DNA of 64,000 nt from Clostridia bacterium (GTDB lineage Bacteria; Bacillota; Clostridia; Christensenellales; UMGS416): contig JAFGUF010000038.1 of NCBI GenBank assembly GCA_016938675.1, forward strand, positions 1 to 64,000, in the 5' to 3' direction. The position numbers and the translations under genes are program-made. Numbering within the stretch: the stretch's first letter is position 1; each line of letters begins with the position of its first letter. Below are positions 1 to 8,808 of the stretch, in pieces. The notes under the pieces were generated by a model that ran no database searches, was not told where the DNA came from, and was given only the letters and a program-made list of their open reading frames with translations.

Positions 1-85
1 TACTTAATATCTAAAAATCACATAAAAACATACAAAAAACGCCGAGTCACCCCGCCGCTTTATTTCATTATTCCTATTCCAAATA

Positions 86-835
86 TCAACTAGCTTGCTC
101 TTCCTCTCCGCTTACCTCATCCTCACTATCTTCCATTTTACCTTTCTCATTAACATATAGCCTCATACCATATAGATACAAAAACAAAGTAATCGCAGGA
201 GCAGCTACAAAGTCCATAATAATTCTATTAATGCTATTCAAAGCAAGAGCCGTGGGACTTAAGTAAACTACACTTATGAGAGAGAATAAATTCAGAATGA
301 AATACACTGCATAGAATTTGAGGGAAAACTTACTGCATACTTTGAATATATTTGCTATTCCATCTGCAAATTTATTTTCTACTATAACAGGTATATATGC
401 CAAAATGTATATTCCCCCTAGTATATATCCAACCGCATAATTGATTATACTCAGTATCGTAAATTCATTAATAATTGCATCAGCGTTGCTGACAAAGAGA
501 AAACTCAATATATTAGTTAATATCGAATAGAGTATTGCAAATACAATTCCTACCAGTAAGTATCTCCACCACCGCTTCAACCCCACAAAAATCCAGCCCT
601 TGCTGATAGAATCCGTAGATGCAAGATATATAAAATATATCACTACGCTATAAAATATTGCTGTAAGTATTTTTGAAAGAGTTAGATATAAATTTATCGA
701 AAGAGCAGACCCCCTATATTTGTGTATTACAAAAATTAAAGTATAAAATGAAGCACTTGCAATCCCAACCATTAATACATAAATAACGAAAATAAACGGA
801 TGCTTTATAATAGTATTAAATGTTTTCTTTATCAT
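86..835 (-). CDS. Hypothetical integral membrane protein, about six membrane segments
   Basis: I do not recognise the family. The 249-residue product has hydrophobic stretches near residues 13-36, 50-72, 92-113, 130-150, 168-195 and 205-225 and ends in an acidic, Glu-rich tail of about 20 residues, so it should sit in the cytoplasmic membrane. The start at 835 (MIKKTF) is preferred over upstream Met codons because AAGGAAGAG lies just before it. A terminator at 921-944 separates it from the ExbB/ExbD-like operon upstream, so it is probably transcribed alone. No function can be assigned. Confidence 0.6.
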   Translation of the reverse strand: MIKKTFNTIIKHPFIFVIYVLMVGIASASFYTLIFVIHKYRGSALSINLYLTLSKILTAIFYSVVIYFIYLASTDSISKGWIFVGLKRWWRYLLVGIVFAILYSILTNILSFLFVSNADAIINEFTILSIINYAVGYILGGIYILAYIPVIVENKFADGIANIFKVCSKFSLKFYAVYFILNLFSLISVVYLSPTALALNSINRIIMDFVAAPAITLFLYLYGMRLYVNEKGKMEDSEDEVSGEEEQAS

Positions 836-920
836 TATCTCTTCCTTTGTCATGTATATTTTATCTTTGTTTACATATAGTAACATTTTCGCGTGTGCTA
901 TACAAGAAAATTTTCCACAA

Positions 921-944
921 AAAAACGGCCTCACAGCCGTTTTT
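921..944 (-). terminator. Intrinsic terminator after the ExbB/ExbD-like operon
   Basis: Nine-base arms AAAAACGGC and GCCGTTTTT flank a six-base loop. On the minus strand the stem is followed by a T run, as expected for a terminator of the genes at 972-2625. Confidence 0.8.
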
Positions 945-971
945 CTTTTCATTAATCAATCAAACTTATTA

Positions 972-1346
972 TCACTGCGTCTCCACAATAACATCCAGCT
1001 CATTCAAGGCATCCAAAACCTCCTGCCATGCAGCCACCGTAGCACCGCCGTCAATCAACAGCACCCTGTCGCCCGCGGAGTCCGCAAGCTCTGATTTAAG
1101 CTCGTCCAATGTCACTTCCTTGCCGTCCAATGTGATAACATTATCAACAACCATCACCTCAGCGTCATAAAGAACATCCTTAACCGTGTCATTTATTACT
1201 TCCTCTGCCGGCGCAAACATATCAGATACCAGTCCGCCCTCAAAATTGCCAAGGCCAAACTCGCCTATTCCCAGCGCAGCAGCAGCCATAACCACCAATC
1301 CAGCGACAAACGCACCCAAGCGCCCTTTTTTCTTCTCTCTTGCCAT
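972..1346 (-). CDS. Membrane-anchored ExbD-like periplasmic-domain protein
   Basis: This 124-residue protein has a basic N-terminus, one membrane segment (about 10-30) and a C-terminal domain (about 62-122). The pattern of that domain, with ITLDGKEVTLDELKSEL followed by a strand and a helix, resembles the extracytoplasmic domain of ExbD/TolR. It lacks the membrane Asp seen in the ExbD-like protein encoded just upstream. AGGAGG precedes the start at 1346 and the gap to the previous gene is 9 bp, so it is the third gene of one operon. It may be a second stator-type subunit or an accessory. The domain assignment rests on pattern only. Confidence 0.55.
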   Translation of the reverse strand: MAREKKKGRLGAFVAGLVVMAAAALGIGEFGLGNFEGGLVSDMFAPAEEVINDTVKDVLYDAEVMVVDNVITLDGKEVTLDELKSELADSAGDRVLLIDGGATVAAWQEVLDALNELDVIVETQ

Positions 1347-1355
1347 ATCGTCCTC

Positions 1356-2126
1356 CTAATTATTCATTAATGTAATATGTGTCCTGAAAATCTTATCAGT
1401 ACCGTATTTTTCCTGTATCTCCCCGATGGCCGACCACACCACCTCCCACGCATACTGGTACACTTCATCATCCGATACCTTCAGCGTGATAAACACCATC
1501 TGCGCGCCGCCCTGGCGCTTTTCAATGTCTGTTTCTATCAGGCTCTTGATTGCCTCAATCTTGTCTGCCTTGCCCGCCTCGTCGCTCACCTGGTCGAATG
1601 ATATGCCAAGCGACGTGCTCTCTTTGTTTATATATAACCTGTTTGCCGATGTTTTAAGCTCAATATCTATAAAATAAAACTGACGGGATATCGCCTCGTA
1701 CTTCAATAGTTCCGCCGCAATGTCCTCAGTCGACATATTGTCCAGCATCTCAGCGGACGGCGCCTCGTTTTCATCCAGGAGCTTCTGTATGTCGTCTTGT
1801 TCTGCGTCAATAAAGTCCGCTACTGCCTTGGCGAGATTTTCCGCAGTGTCCTGCTGCTGCTGCGATATGTATTTCATGCGCTCCAGCTCATCCGCTGTCA
1901 TCTCGCTGGATGCTAGCAGCTCGTCGTATTCCTCCTGTAGGCTTTCAAGTGCGTCCTCTGCGACAGCGAGTTCATTTTCCATGCTTTCTACGTCGCTTTC
2001 GGCGCGCTCTTTTATGTCAGCGCTCTCTGCCATCTGCTGGGCAAGCATCATCATAAAGACAAAAAGTATGATGAGCACAACGTCCAGTAGTGGCGTCAGC
2101 TCCAATGTGGATTTTCTCGTCTTCAT
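1356..2126 (-). CDS. ExbD/TolR-like biopolymer transport subunit with long coiled coil
   Basis: The N-terminus carries the ExbD signature TPLLDVVLIILFVFMM, with Asp15 inside the single membrane segment (about 12-31). In ExbD and TolR this Asp carries protons through the ExbB channel. A long Glu/Gln-rich coiled coil (about 33-130) follows, which ordinary ExbD of about 140 residues does not have, and then a C-terminal alpha/beta domain ending near residue 256. It lies 4 bp downstream of the ExbB-like gene and should form a motor complex with it in the cytoplasmic membrane. The target of the motor in a presumed Gram-positive cell is unknown; no TonB partner is visible. Confidence 0.75.
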   Translation of the reverse strand: MKTRKSTLELTPLLDVVLIILFVFMMMLAQQMAESADIKERAESDVESMENELAVAEDALESLQEEYDELLASSEMTADELERMKYISQQQQDTAENLAKAVADFIDAEQDDIQKLLDENEAPSAEMLDNMSTEDIAAELLKYEAISRQFYFIDIELKTSANRLYINKESTSLGISFDQVSDEAGKADKIEAIKSLIETDIEKRQGGAQMVFITLKVSDDEVYQYAWEVVWSAIGEIQEKYGTDKIFRTHITLMNN

Positions 2127-2130
2127 ATGC

Positions 2131-2625
2131 TTACCTTATCTTGTTTATCAATAGGTCAAAGTTGTCCTGGTTGCGCTCCACGCCGGGGGTTAATGTGCCC
2201 TCAATTACGCGACAGATTATTGCGCCGACTATGCCCCAAAATGTGGACGAAAGTGCCGTCAAAAAATTTGCCTGTATTATGCCCTGCTCCAGCGCAGTTG
2301 TGCCAAGCAGCGATATTACTGTGCCGAGTATGCCAAGAAGCGGCATTATGCTCGTTACCGATATAAACACCTGATACCATACGTGCTGGCGCTCAATCAA
2401 ATCTTTCAGCTCGTGCAGATCCAGCTTTTCTTCCTTGCTCTTTTTGCCTATCTGCTCCACAATTTCGTCAATGGGCTTGTATACCACCTTGCGCATGGTA
2501 TTCTCCGCCTTGTTAGACAGCCTTCTTGTGAATGTGCCCGCGACGAAAATATTGAGTATTATAATGATGATTATAAACCCATCAAGGCCTAGTATATTGC
2601 CGAATATAGCTTTTAGAAGTTCCAT
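2131..2625 (-). CDS. MotA/TolQ/ExbB-family proton channel protein
   Basis: This 164-residue protein has three membrane segments (about 12-30, 84-108, 120-142). The second carries the family hallmark PLLGILGTVISLL and the third the ALSSTFWGIVGAI pattern. ExbB proteins form a pentamer around an ExbD dimer and convert proton flow into mechanical work. The start at 2625 follows CGGAGAAA. A TATAAT box on the minus strand (2663-2668) marks the likely operon promoter; I see no good -35. It is the first gene of the ExbB-ExbD-ExbD-like operon. Confidence 0.8.
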   Translation of the reverse strand: MELLKAIFGNILGLDGFIIIIIILNIFVAGTFTRRLSNKAENTMRKVVYKPIDEIVEQIGKKSKEEKLDLHELKDLIERQHVWYQVFISVTSIMPLLGILGTVISLLGTTALEQGIIQANFLTALSSTFWGIVGAIICRVIEGTLTPGVERNQDNFDLLINKIR

Positions 2626-2807
2626 ATTATTTCTCCGTTTTCAGACGAATGTTATACTGATTATTATAGCATAGATTTGAGTTTTATTGAAATGGTGTGT
2701 TGTGTGAAGGGCAAAAGGATACTATAGAAAATAGTATAGCTAAACGATTGGTTGCAGAATATTACAATAATGATTATAATTAGCATAATATATATAGAGG
2801 TGCCTGC

Positions 2808-4802
2808 ATGATAAAACATAAATTCCTGATGATATTTCTCGTACTTGCTATTTGCGCTGCCGCAGGTTGCGACTCTACGGCTACGCCTGTCACAGATGAA
2901 AGCAGCCATATTGATTCAAGTATTGGAGTAACCCCTGAACCGACAGTAAAGCCAATAGCTCATCAAGAAACAGAGAAGCCTACCATCGAGCCCATTGACT
3001 ATCCGCTAATAGACGAAAGCTTTATTAGCAGCAAAGATGATATAAGCTTGAATTTGAATTTCAGTGTATATGCCTATTCAGAAGGCGTGTGGGGAGATGG
3101 AGCGTATAGTTGCATTTGCATCTACTTTAACGATTTTGATGTCGCCTATTATGAAGTAGAACTGGATGGAAGAATATATTCTGTAATTGACGGGTGTCTG
3201 TACCTCAATGAAAAATATCTTAATGTAGTGATTAAGAATTTATATATCAGGGCATATGACTGGAATGATAATATCATTGATGAAAGCAGCTATAAAAATG
3301 TAATGTTTTTTAGCCCCAATATCAGCTCAGAATTAGATGATATTTTATATGCAAAAGACGAACTAACACATTTGTGGGTTGCAGCGCCGGAGTATAACAG
3401 TCATGATGAGTTTAACTCCACATTGAATATGGCGAGCCTGTGTGAATTCGTTTTACTTGAAACTCTGATTCTGAGCAGTAACATAGAATATACCAATTTA
3501 AATGCCAGCGACATAGAAAATCTGCATCGGCTTCATACACTAAGCTTAGGTGTGGAATTGAGTGATTTTAGCTTTTTAACAAAATTGCCCTACCTTACGA
3601 ATCTTGAGATATGGCTAGGTGAGGACTATGAATATGTGAATATCGGAACCATAAAGAGTCTAGAAAAGTTCAGAATAATTTCTTCATATATTTATAAAAT
3701 AAGCCTTCTAGATAATTTCCCAAATTTAAAAATACTATATATTAACTCCGTCAGTCTTCAAAATTTATCAAATATTTCAGATTTAGATAAGCTGGAAGAA
3801 CTATTCTTGATAAACACCGATAACCTGCTAAATGAAAGCCTAAAATCCGTTCCGCCTGATTTGAAAAAACTAATTGTTTATGGCACTGAACGTCCGGACT
3901 ACTCTTTCCTGAAGCTTTTTGGGAATGCTGAGGAATTGCGAATAATCAATACAGACATAATCGATTTATCATTTCTTGAGTTCTATGAAAATTTAAAAGT
4001 CCTAGATCTGAATAGAAGCTATTCATCACTGCATTACAAAGAAAATCTGGACTTAATAAAAGGAAAAACTGATTTAAAAACTCTAATACTGCCGATAGAC
4101 TATTATAATTACTGCGTTGTCTGCAATGATGGCAATAATATGGAGCAAGAAAACAAATTAACCACCCTTTCCTTTCTTGAAAACTTGACTAAATTAGAAG
4201 AACTGGTTATTGATCTTCAGAATGTTGAAGATTTTTCTGAGATGATGCAATTAGATAATTTAAAAGAATTAGTTCTGGCAAATATTTCAGATATATCCAT
4301 GTTCAAAGGGAGGCTGCAAAATTTAAATAGCCTGACTTTACTGAATACTTCAATTTCTGATTTTAGCCCATTGAGAAATCTGAAAGATTTAAAGAAATTC
4401 AATATATATGAAAACTATTTCTACGATGCTTCAGGATATATAGATTATGATTATCCGCTTGATTATTCGTTTTTATCGGAACTTACCAAACTAAAATACA
4501 TACGTCTGTATAATTTCAACATGTACGTTCAATTAAAAGATGATAAGCTACCGGATTTTAGAAATCTTAAAGAGCTCGCCGTGGTAGAACTAAGCAGCCT
4601 TATGTGTTCAGACATAAGCGGGTTATTCAACGCTCCGAATATAGAAACCATACTCTTAATAGAATTTGAAGTGAACAACCTAAATGGTATAGAAAATCTG
4701 AAAAATCTCAATGTACTGAACCTAAGCTGGTCCCCTGTAGGTAATGAAGTACTGGATATGGTTAGGTCAGCCTTCGGCAACGACCTGATAATCCTACAAT
4801 AA
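2808..4802 (+). CDS. Leucine-rich-repeat surface lipoprotein
   Basis: A 664-residue secreted lipoprotein. The signal peptide ends at Cys21 in an AAGC lipobox, and a Thr/Pro/Glu-rich spacer (about 25-65) follows. A beta-rich domain to about residue 170 leads into a long array of irregular internalin-like leucine-rich repeats of the type LxxLxxLxLxxxxIxDxSxL. Such repeats usually bind proteins on the cell surface. AGAGGTG precedes the start. It is transcribed away from the ExbB operon and followed after 119 bp by another secreted-protein gene. The ligand is unknown. Confidence 0.8.
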   Translation: MIKHKFLMIFLVLAICAAAGCDSTATPVTDESSHIDSSIGVTPEPTVKPIAHQETEKPTIEPIDYPLIDESFISSKDDISLNLNFSVYAYSEGVWGDGAYSCICIYFNDFDVAYYEVELDGRIYSVIDGCLYLNEKYLNVVIKNLYIRAYDWNDNIIDESSYKNVMFFSPNISSELDDILYAKDELTHLWVAAPEYNSHDEFNSTLNMASLCEFVLLETLILSSNIEYTNLNASDIENLHRLHTLSLGVELSDFSFLTKLPYLTNLEIWLGEDYEYVNIGTIKSLEKFRIISSYIYKISLLDNFPNLKILYINSVSLQNLSNISDLDKLEELFLINTDNLLNESLKSVPPDLKKLIVYGTERPDYSFLKLFGNAEELRIINTDIIDLSFLEFYENLKVLDLNRSYSSLHYKENLDLIKGKTDLKTLILPIDYYNYCVVCNDGNNMEQENKLTTLSFLENLTKLEELVIDLQNVEDFSEMMQLDNLKELVLANISDISMFKGRLQNLNSLTLLNTSISDFSPLRNLKDLKKFNIYENYFYDASGYIDYDYPLDYSFLSELTKLKYIRLYNFNMYVQLKDDKLPDFRNLKELAVVELSSLMCSDISGLFNAPNIETILLIEFEVNNLNGIENLKNLNVLNLSWSPVGNEVLDMVRSAFGNDLIILQ

Positions 4803-4921
4803 GGATAATAGAACATAATACCTCTTTGATGTTTTCCATACATGCACCAAAACCCGGTTTTCAACTGCACATCAATATGGTACAATAAAGAAAATTTGCT
4901 TAAACTACATAAGGATAATAA

Positions 4922-5698
4922 ATGAGAAAAACATTTAAGATAATAAAAATAGTACTGGCGGTGCTCTTCATTCTCGCTTTTATATTTCTGGCAGTAAACC
5001 TAGTCAAGATTAGAAGCGGACACAGCAAAATAGCCGCAGCCACAGGCGAATCCGCAAAATACTACACAGATGATTACTATCTGAACAAGAAATACTATAA
5101 GTACAAAGATGAAAACGGCACGGAATACTGGATAGATGCCTTCGCTGGCAGATTCAGCTACATGTATGACGCCTCCGCCGCAGACAGCGAAAAAGGCCTG
5201 ACACTGGAAAAGGCGAGGCAAGCCGCCTACTCTGAGGCTGCAATCTGGGACAGCGCGTTTTTCCAAAGCGACACAATGTGGGAAGTGGTTGACGGCAGCA
5301 ATTATGAATTTATAATTTTTCAGCTGGATTCAGACGGCATGCGCAACGGCAGGTTCATAACGGTCTCAGTGCCTGCTGACAAAGTGGGAAACATACAGAT
5401 GCACACACGCCCCAGCAAGAATGCGCAGGTAAGCAGCTCAATTAGCGAGAAGGAAGCATTAAGCAAAGCATACAGCCAAACAGAAGACACGGAGTTCGCT
5501 CTGTATGAAAAGGACGGGCATCTGGCAAAATGCTTATTCATATATGACGGCCAAAAATGGCTGTGGGAGATATCCATATGGAAAATAACCGGCTCTGCTA
5601 TTGAAAGCATGAGCGAAGCTATTGACAGGGATGTATATTTCAGCTGCACAATAGACGCCTTTAGTGGCAAAGTTATTGATTCAGGATGGGTGGGATAA
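4922..5698 (+). CDS. Membrane-anchored PepSY-like protein
   Basis: This 258-residue product has one N-terminal membrane segment (about 9-29) and an extracytoplasmic part. Two stretches (near 65-80 and at the C-terminus, CTIDAFSGKVIDSG) resemble the strand-turn end of PepSY domains, and the text between them has the alternating helix-strand pattern of that fold. PepSY domains often inhibit proteases or sense metals; no role is assigned here. AAGGA precedes the ATG. The next gene starts 1 bp after its stop, so the two are likely co-translated. Confidence 0.5.
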   Translation: MRKTFKIIKIVLAVLFILAFIFLAVNLVKIRSGHSKIAAATGESAKYYTDDYYLNKKYYKYKDENGTEYWIDAFAGRFSYMYDASAADSEKGLTLEKARQAAYSEAAIWDSAFFQSDTMWEVVDGSNYEFIIFQLDSDGMRNGRFITVSVPADKVGNIQMHTRPSKNAQVSSSISEKEALSKAYSQTEDTEFALYEKDGHLAKCLFIYDGQKWLWEISIWKITGSAIESMSEAIDRDVYFSCTIDAFSGKVIDSGWVG

Positions 5699-5699
5699 T

Positions 5700-6563
5700 A
5701 TGAATAATACAACAATATTATCGCTCAATATTTTGGGCGAAAAGGAAATAAAGGAAGTAAAAGCGCTCGAAAGCATATGCCGCGCCCACGATAATATCCA
5801 TCTGAAATTAGAGCTGGATTTCAAAAATGAAGCGGCTGAGCTGCTATCTAAAAATCCAGAGAACATAAACGAATTCCTGTGCTACGCAGATGATAGCCTC
5901 ATTGGCTACGCCAGCATACTGAGCTTTAATCCGAAGGAAGCGGAGGTAACCGGGATGGTTCACCCGGATTTCAGAAGACAGGGGATATTCACAGAGCTAT
6001 TTGCTGAGGTAGAGAAGGAATGCCGCAGAAGGGAATTTGAAAGCGTACTGCTGCTTGCCGACCGCAGGGCAGCATCGGGCAAGGAATTCATACTGAAATC
6101 AGGCGCAAAATACAAAACATCCGAATACCAGATGAAAAACGAAAGCCTTCAGCAGGATGCAGGAAACATGGAGATTTCACTTAAGCCCGCATGCAGGGAT
6201 GACCTGCCGGAGGTAAGAAGGCAGGATAAGATGTACTTCGGCTCCGGCGAGCTTTTTGAGGATGAAATATCGGAGAATTTCGTAACATACGTCATATGGC
6301 GAGAAGGCGCAATAATAGGCAAAATAAAGGTGGACTACACAGAAGATATGCCCTATATCGGCGGCTTCGGAATACTGCCTGAGCACAGGGGAAAAGGATA
6401 CGGAAGGCAAGCTCTTTCCATGGCTCTCGGCATAATTAAGCAGCGCGGATACACAAAGGCTCAGCTGGAGGTGGAATGCGCCAATGAAAGGGCATTGAAT
6501 CTGTATATATCCTGCGGTTTTATAGAAACATCCGTTATGGATTACTATTCATTGGAGTCATAA
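5700..6563 (+). CDS. Double GNAT-domain N-acetyltransferase
   Basis: The 287-residue cytoplasmic protein holds two GNAT domains in tandem. In the first (about 60-150) the acetyl-CoA loop is RRQGIF; in the second (about 165-287) it is HRGKGYG, followed by the usual ALNLYISCGF end. The second domain is closer to consensus and is probably the active one, while the first has a weak loop. The tandem layout recalls mycothiol-synthase-like enzymes, but the substrate is unknown. The start at 5700 directly follows the upstream stop and has GGGTGGG before it. An upstream in-frame Met at 5664 inside the previous gene is less likely. Confidence 0.8.
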   Translation: MNNTTILSLNILGEKEIKEVKALESICRAHDNIHLKLELDFKNEAAELLSKNPENINEFLCYADDSLIGYASILSFNPKEAEVTGMVHPDFRRQGIFTELFAEVEKECRRREFESVLLLADRRAASGKEFILKSGAKYKTSEYQMKNESLQQDAGNMEISLKPACRDDLPEVRRQDKMYFGSGELFEDEISENFVTYVIWREGAIIGKIKVDYTEDMPYIGGFGILPEHRGKGYGRQALSMALGIIKQRGYTKAQLEVECANERALNLYISCGFIETSVMDYYSLES

Positions 6564-6597
6564 GCCATTTAAGTAAATTAAAAGTTAACAATCAATA

Positions 6598-6625
6598 AAA
6601 TAGAGCCTTTAAAAGGCTTTATTTC
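6598..6625 (+). terminator. Intrinsic terminator after the GNAT gene
   Basis: Twelve-base arms (6598-6609 and 6614-6625, one G-T pair) enclose a TAAA loop and are followed by CTTTTTA. Confidence 0.7.
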
Positions 6626-6692
6626 TTTTTATAGCACTCAAGCGCTGATATAATTAACATAGCAAACTTTGCAAAAGAAGAAAGGAGTATAT

Positions 6693-7274
6693 ATGTTCAA
6701 ACGAGAAAATCTGACAGTACCTAATTTTCTTACCATATGCCGCGTGCTTTTCATACCGTTATTATTATATCAAGTTCATCATAATATGCGGCTTGGTTTC
6801 CTGATTACCTATTTGCTGGTCGCCAGCACCGACTTTTTTGACGGGCAGGTGGCACGCCGGTTCAATCAGAAAACAGACCTCGGCAAGATACTGGATTCCT
6901 ACTGTGACCTTGCATTATACCTTACGACGGCGTACTTTATCTACGTGCTCTATCCGGAGCAGATTACGCCCGTTCTGCCCCTGCTTTATGTCCTTATCGG
7001 CATGATAGTGCTCTCCATTGTCGTATCCCTTGTTCGCACAAGGAAGGCAATTATGATGCACACATGGCTTCTTAAGGCGCCTGCGGGGCTTTTGTTTCTC
7101 TATGTTATCTTTTCCTACTTTTATAGTTCACCCTGGGCGCTGGGCGTAGTGATAGTAGTATATATGCTGGGATTTATCGAGTCAATTATTATCTTTATAA
7201 AGTACGGCGATGTAAACCCCGACTCAAAGAGCATGTTCCATGTGGAGCTGGCTGAGCCTAAAAAGACAGCCTGA
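6693..7274 (+). CDS. CDP-alcohol phosphatidyltransferase family protein (PgsA-like)
   Basis: An integral membrane enzyme of 193 residues. The complete CDP-alcohol phosphatidyltransferase motif DGxxAR(8)GxxxDxxxD is present (Asp50, Gly51, Ala54, Arg55, Gly64, Asp68, Asp72), so it should be active. Family members move a phosphatidyl group from CDP-diacylglycerol to an alcohol in phospholipid synthesis. The alcohol here, glycerol-3-phosphate or another, cannot be told from sequence. The start at 6693 is chosen because AAGGAG ends 5 bp before it. A TATAAT at 6649-6654 may be its promoter. Terminators on both sides make it a single-gene unit. Confidence 0.8.
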   Translation: MFKRENLTVPNFLTICRVLFIPLLLYQVHHNMRLGFLITYLLVASTDFFDGQVARRFNQKTDLGKILDSYCDLALYLTTAYFIYVLYPEQITPVLPLLYVLIGMIVLSIVVSLVRTRKAIMMHTWLLKAPAGLLFLYVIFSYFYSSPWALGVVIVVYMLGFIESIIIFIKYGDVNPDSKSMFHVELAEPKKTA

Positions 7275-7312
7275 TATTTAAACAACTATATACAATGAAG
7301 TTTGCTTAACTC

Positions 7313-7335
7313 AAGGCCGCTATTTTAGCGGCCTT
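7313..7335 (+). terminator. Intrinsic terminator after the phosphatidyltransferase gene
   Basis: Perfect ten-base arms AAGGCCGCTA and TAGCGGCCTT with a TTT loop, followed by TTAATTTT. Confidence 0.9.
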
Positions 7336-7452
7336 TTAATTTTACTTCATTTCATTATTGCACCTATTCTTATAAAAAAATCTCAAACAATTATGGCATA
7401 TTTTACCTAAGTATTGTATAATGTATTTTGTATTATATCTGGGGAGAAATAT

Positions 7453-8772
7453 ATGAAAAAAACAATGACTATAATCAGCCTAGTGCTCATATGCGTCCTC
7501 GCACTTGGCGCACTTGGCACAGTGGGATACTACGCCTACACCTACTCAAACACGCTAAAAGAATATGAGGCGATGGAGCAGGAAAAAACCATTGCAGTAG
7601 ATGACGGAGAAATCTACGCAAACCCACTGGAGCGCGTCAAAGACGTGGAAATGGTTAAGGATACATACTCGCAGTACACATATGTATATGAGCGGGACAA
7701 CATACACTTTTTAAGCAATGTGGACGCGTGGAACGTTGAAAACCTGGCGCTGCTTGCAGATGAGCTCTATGCCAACAAGCACGGCGAGGAAATAGACTAC
7801 GTATCAACAGTGATATTAAATGAAGGAACAGACGGCGAATACGCGGGAACGCATTCCAGAAACCGCGAGACCTTCCTAATCCCTGTGGGGCTATATGATT
7901 TCCTTCCCAATTCAAAATTCCAGGCTAAAACAATGCTGGCCGAGATAAACCTATACGGCGCGGAGGAATACACAACAGTCGATGAGATGGCAGTTGTGCT
8001 AAGCCATGAGTACGGCCACCATTTCACATATTATCATTTCGGCCTTACATTCTCCGATCTGGACAAAAAAACAGAATACTATAAGCTAAGGTCGCAGAAC
8101 ACCGACAAAATAATTCTGGATACAGGCGAACGCCAGGAATATCTGGACAACCATATGTGGTTTCTGGTGGAATACGCTGCCGAAGACTATGTATACTTCC
8201 TCGGCTCTGAAAAGGCGCACCGCATAGTGGAATTCCTCGATACAGCAGATCAAGTCGGCATCTACGCCCGGGGCGGCGACTCCGCTCTTGAAAAGGTGAA
8301 CAGCAATTATGAATTCTGCAGGAACGGCTCGCCCCATGAAAACGTGAGCGGCGGCCTGCCGGACGAGATTGACGGGCTGGAAGAATACTTCTACAGCTTC
8401 ATAGATGAAGAGCCGCCCGTGCACGAGGAGCGAGAGCCCCTCGGAACCCTTAACCTGAAGATGACCAAGCCAGGCTCGAGGCAGCATAAATTCACATGGG
8501 ATACGCCCTATAAAGACAGTAATATAATATATACTCTGATACTTTACAGCGAAGATGACGAAACGCAGTACATGGTTCGCACAAGGACAGGAGATGAAAA
8601 AGGCGTTGCCAATTTCGGCTACTACACACATCAGATAACAAAGGGCAACTGGATATATACATACTCCCTTGGCTGGGACCTAGACATCGGCACAAAGATG
8701 CGCGCCCGCGTGAGCATAGTGTTCCCCGACGGAAGCGTGCTCCTATCTGAACCTTTAGATTTTGAATACTAA
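7453..8772 (+). CDS. Membrane-anchored HEYGHH putative zinc metalloprotease, paralogue 1
   Basis: A 439-residue protein with an N-terminal membrane anchor (about 5-28) and an exported body. HEYGHH at 185-190 matches the HExxH zinc motif. Glu240 and Glu244 in the downstream segment EYAAEDY are candidates for the third ligand. A conserved HGEE motif lies near 110, a PHENV motif before the last third, and a beta-sandwich-like C-terminal domain (about 325-439) ends the chain. GGGGAG precedes the chosen start and TATAAT lies at 7417-7422. It heads a cluster of four paralogues interleaved with lipoproteins. I do not recognise a named peptidase family; activity is inferred from the motif. Confidence 0.7.
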   Translation: MKKTMTIISLVLICVLALGALGTVGYYAYTYSNTLKEYEAMEQEKTIAVDDGEIYANPLERVKDVEMVKDTYSQYTYVYERDNIHFLSNVDAWNVENLALLADELYANKHGEEIDYVSTVILNEGTDGEYAGTHSRNRETFLIPVGLYDFLPNSKFQAKTMLAEINLYGAEEYTTVDEMAVVLSHEYGHHFTYYHFGLTFSDLDKKTEYYKLRSQNTDKIILDTGERQEYLDNHMWFLVEYAAEDYVYFLGSEKAHRIVEFLDTADQVGIYARGGDSALEKVNSNYEFCRNGSPHENVSGGLPDEIDGLEEYFYSFIDEEPPVHEEREPLGTLNLKMTKPGSRQHKFTWDTPYKDSNIIYTLILYSEDDETQYMVRTRTGDEKGVANFGYYTHQITKGNWIYTYSLGWDLDIGTKMRARVSIVFPDGSVLLSEPLDFEY

Positions 8773-8808
8773 AGGTAATTAAAAGTACACCATATACAAG
8801 GAGCGAAC

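Noticed and set aside
2131-2625. Zorya-type anti-phage defence system
   Set aside because: The ExbB-like protein is too short for ZorA, and no ZorC, ZorD or ZorE gene is adjacent.
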